A stretch of DNA of 5,898 nt. Source: Pseudomonadota bacterium (GTDB lineage Bacteria > Myxococcota > UBA9042 > PHBI01). A program made the translations under genes and the position numbers. This document shows positions 4,865 through 5,898 of the stretch, piece after piece. How positions within the stretch are numbered: the first letter of the stretch is position 1; each line of letters starts with the position of its first letter. Location of the stretch: the NCBI GenBank assembly GCA_005788935.1, contig SYAK01000450.1:1-5898 (forward strand), read 5' to 3'. The notes beneath the pieces were generated by a model. That model saw only the letters and a program-made list of their open reading frames with translations, was not told the origin of the DNA and ran no database searches.

Positions 4865-5898
4865 ATGCTGGCGTTGACCATTCGCGAAAAGAACGGGGAA
4901 GAGCGACAGCTCATCATGGACCAGGAGGACGTCACCATCGGCCGCGCCGCGACCTGCGAGATCGTGCTGCCGCGCAACAACATCTCCAAGCGTCATGCGC
5001 GCCTCGTCGACAAGCACGACAAGGTCGTCGTGGTCGATCTTCGTTCGACCAACGGGACTTACGTCAACGGGCGCCGGATCACCGCGCCCGAGCTGCTGAC
5101 GCTCGAGGACAAGGTCTACATCGGCGACTTCGTGATTCGTCTGACGCGCCCGTCCGAGCAGCATCCGTCGCAGCGCATCACGGGGGCCTTCATGGCCGAC
5201 CCCGCCATCTCGAGCCCCGACCTCGAGCCGCGTGGGGCGCGTCTCCCGACCCAGGCCGCCGACATCGGGGACATGCAGTCCCTCGCCGAGCCGCCGCCGC
5301 CGCCTGTCGGGGACGCCTTCTTCACCCACGACGACGAAGCCCCGCCGCCGCCCATCGACGATGGCCCGATGGGCGCCGACGACGAGGCGGCCACGCGGGC
5401 CATCAGCCTCGCGATGGTGGACGCCATCGAGAAGGCGCCGCGTCCAGCCGCGCCACCGCTGCCGCCGACGCGTGTCGTGGCCCCGCCCGCGCCACCAGTC
5501 GCCGAGTCGCCGTTGGCCAGGGGGGCAACCCAGGTCCTCCCGCCGCGTTCGCCGCCGCCCCGCCCGGTGTCGGCGGTCGAGTCTCCCCGCGCGCCCGCCG
5601 AAGTCCAGCGTCCGCCCGCCGAGGCGACGCCCCCCATCTCCGGGCTCACCGTCCAGAAGGCTCCCCTCCCGGCCGAACCTGAGCTGCCACCCGCCCTCTT
5701 CGCGCTGCCGCCGCAGTTCGCGCCCGAGCCCGCCGCCGCGCCCGAGCCTGCGCCCGAGTCTGCGTTTGCCGCCGCGCCCGAGCCTGCGCCCGAGTCCGCG
5801 CCAGCCGTCGCCGTCACAGCTGCGCCTGCGGTGTCGTCGCCCGCGGTGTCGTTGCCCGCGGTGTCGTTGCCCGCGGTGTCGTTGCCCGCGGTGTCGTC
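4865..5898 (+). CDS. FHA-domain protein with Pro/Ala-rich repetitive linker, N-terminal part
   Basis: The gene runs off the window after 344 complete codons. Residues 1-95 are a forkhead-associated domain, which binds phosphothreonine peptides made by Ser/Thr kinases. The conserved residues are present: VTIGR (Gly26, Arg27), ISKRHARL (Ser41, His44), and STNGTYVNG (Thr62, Asn63, Asn68). After it comes a long low-complexity region rich in Pro, Ala and Glu, with acidic patches (HDDEAPPPPIDD at 155-166) and two short Thr motifs, EAATRAI (Thr177) and GATQVL (Thr222). It ends in a 12-residue duplication and a PAVSL tandem repeat. There is no signal peptide or membrane segment, so it is probably cytoplasmic. 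FHA domains very close to this one are known to me in myxobacterial proteins linked to CpaF/TadA-type secretion ATPases; a C-terminal ATPase or other module beyond the edge is possible but unseen. Confidence 0.9.
   Translation, partial: MLALTIREKNGEERQLIMDQEDVTIGRAATCEIVLPRNNISKRHARLVDKHDKVVVVDLRSTNGTYVNGRRITAPELLTLEDKVYIGDFVIRLTRPSEQHPSQRITGAFMADPAISSPDLEPRGARLPTQAADIGDMQSLAEPPPPPVGDAFFTHDDEAPPPPIDDGPMGADDEAATRAISLAMVDAIEKAPRPAAPPLPPTRVVAPPAPPVAESPLARGATQVLPPRSPPPRPVSAVESPRAPAEVQRPPAEATPPISGLTVQKAPLPAEPELPPALFALPPQFAPEPAAAPEPAPESAFAAAPEPAPESAPAVAVTAAPAVSSPAVSLPAVSLPAVSLPAVS
5732..5796 (+). repeat. 36-base in-frame duplication in the FHA gene linker
   Basis: Twenty-nine bases at 5732-5760 recur exactly at 5768-5796, a period of 36 bases or 12 codons. 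Each copy encodes AAAPEPAPESA. The identity at third codon positions suggests a recent duplication. Confidence 0.85.
5825..5898 (+). repeat. 15-base tandem repeat (PAVSL/PAVSS units) in the FHA gene
   Basis: Five head-to-tail units start at 5825, 5840, 5855, 5870 and 5885; the last is cut by the window end after 14 bases. The unit is CCCGCGGTGTCGTTG. Units two to four are identical; the first differs at two bases and the fifth has TC where TT is expected. The period is a multiple of three, so copy-number change keeps the frame. The array may continue beyond the window. Confidence 0.92.

Noticed and set aside
4666..4989. An N-terminal extension of the oxygenase frame up to 4989.
   Set aside because: It crosses the intergenic region and lies opposite the start of the FHA domain; it shows no oxygenase features.
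5116..5817. A 233-residue minus-strand Gly/Ala/Ser-rich frame that looks like a repeat or surface protein.
   Set aside because: It is the antisense reading of the Pro/Ala-rich linker of the FHA gene; its repeats are those of the linker read backwards.
5825..5898. A CRISPR-like array at the window end.
   Set aside because: The units are contiguous 15-base tandem copies with no spacers and are in frame within a coding region.

Overview
The window is very GC-rich and densely coded. It reads like a chromosomal segment of a high-GC Gram-negative bacterium, most plausibly a myxobacterium or related deltaproteobacterial lineage. The clues are the FHA protein with a long Pro/Ala-rich tail, the OxyR and PlsC families, and the base composition. 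This placement is an inference from style, not from a marker gene. No rRNA, tRNA, CRISPR array, transposase or phage gene was seen.

Layout, left to right. (1) Bases 1-725, plus strand: the C-terminal 240 residues of a UDP-sugar 6-dehydrogenase of the TviB/WbpA/WecC type, cut by the window edge. (2) Bases 670-2385, minus strand: a two-gene unit, a PlsC-like acyltransferase followed 3 nt later by an OxyR-type LysR regulator that keeps both redox cysteines. The oxyR 3' end runs 56 bp into the convergent dehydrogenase gene. (3) Bases 2540-4665, minus strand: a second two-gene unit, a PhyH-like Fe(II)/2-oxoglutarate oxygenase and a B12-binding-type radical SAM enzyme, coupled by an ATGA stop/start overlap. 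(4) Bases 4666-4864: a divergent intergenic region with a TTGACA box inside a 13-bp palindrome, and an AT-rich patch. (5) From 4865 to the window end, plus strand: an FHA-domain protein with a repetitive Pro/Ala-rich linker, cut by the window edge.

How the genes may work together. The oxygenase and radical SAM enzyme are very likely co-translated and probably act in one pathway on an unknown substrate. The plsC-oxyR pair would couple phospholipid acylation and peroxide sensing at the level of transcription, and any functional link is inference. The dehydrogenase should supply a UDP-uronic acid for surface polysaccharide, and its partner genes would lie to the left of the window. The FHA protein would recognise phosphothreonine. 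By resemblance to FHA proteins associated with CpaF/TadA-type ATPases it may continue into such a domain beyond the window, which cannot be seen here.

The most interesting items are the oxygenase/radical SAM pair, the palindromic operator candidate, the 15-bp in-frame tandem repeat in the FHA gene, and the oxyR tail encoded opposite another gene. None proves a new system from sequence alone.
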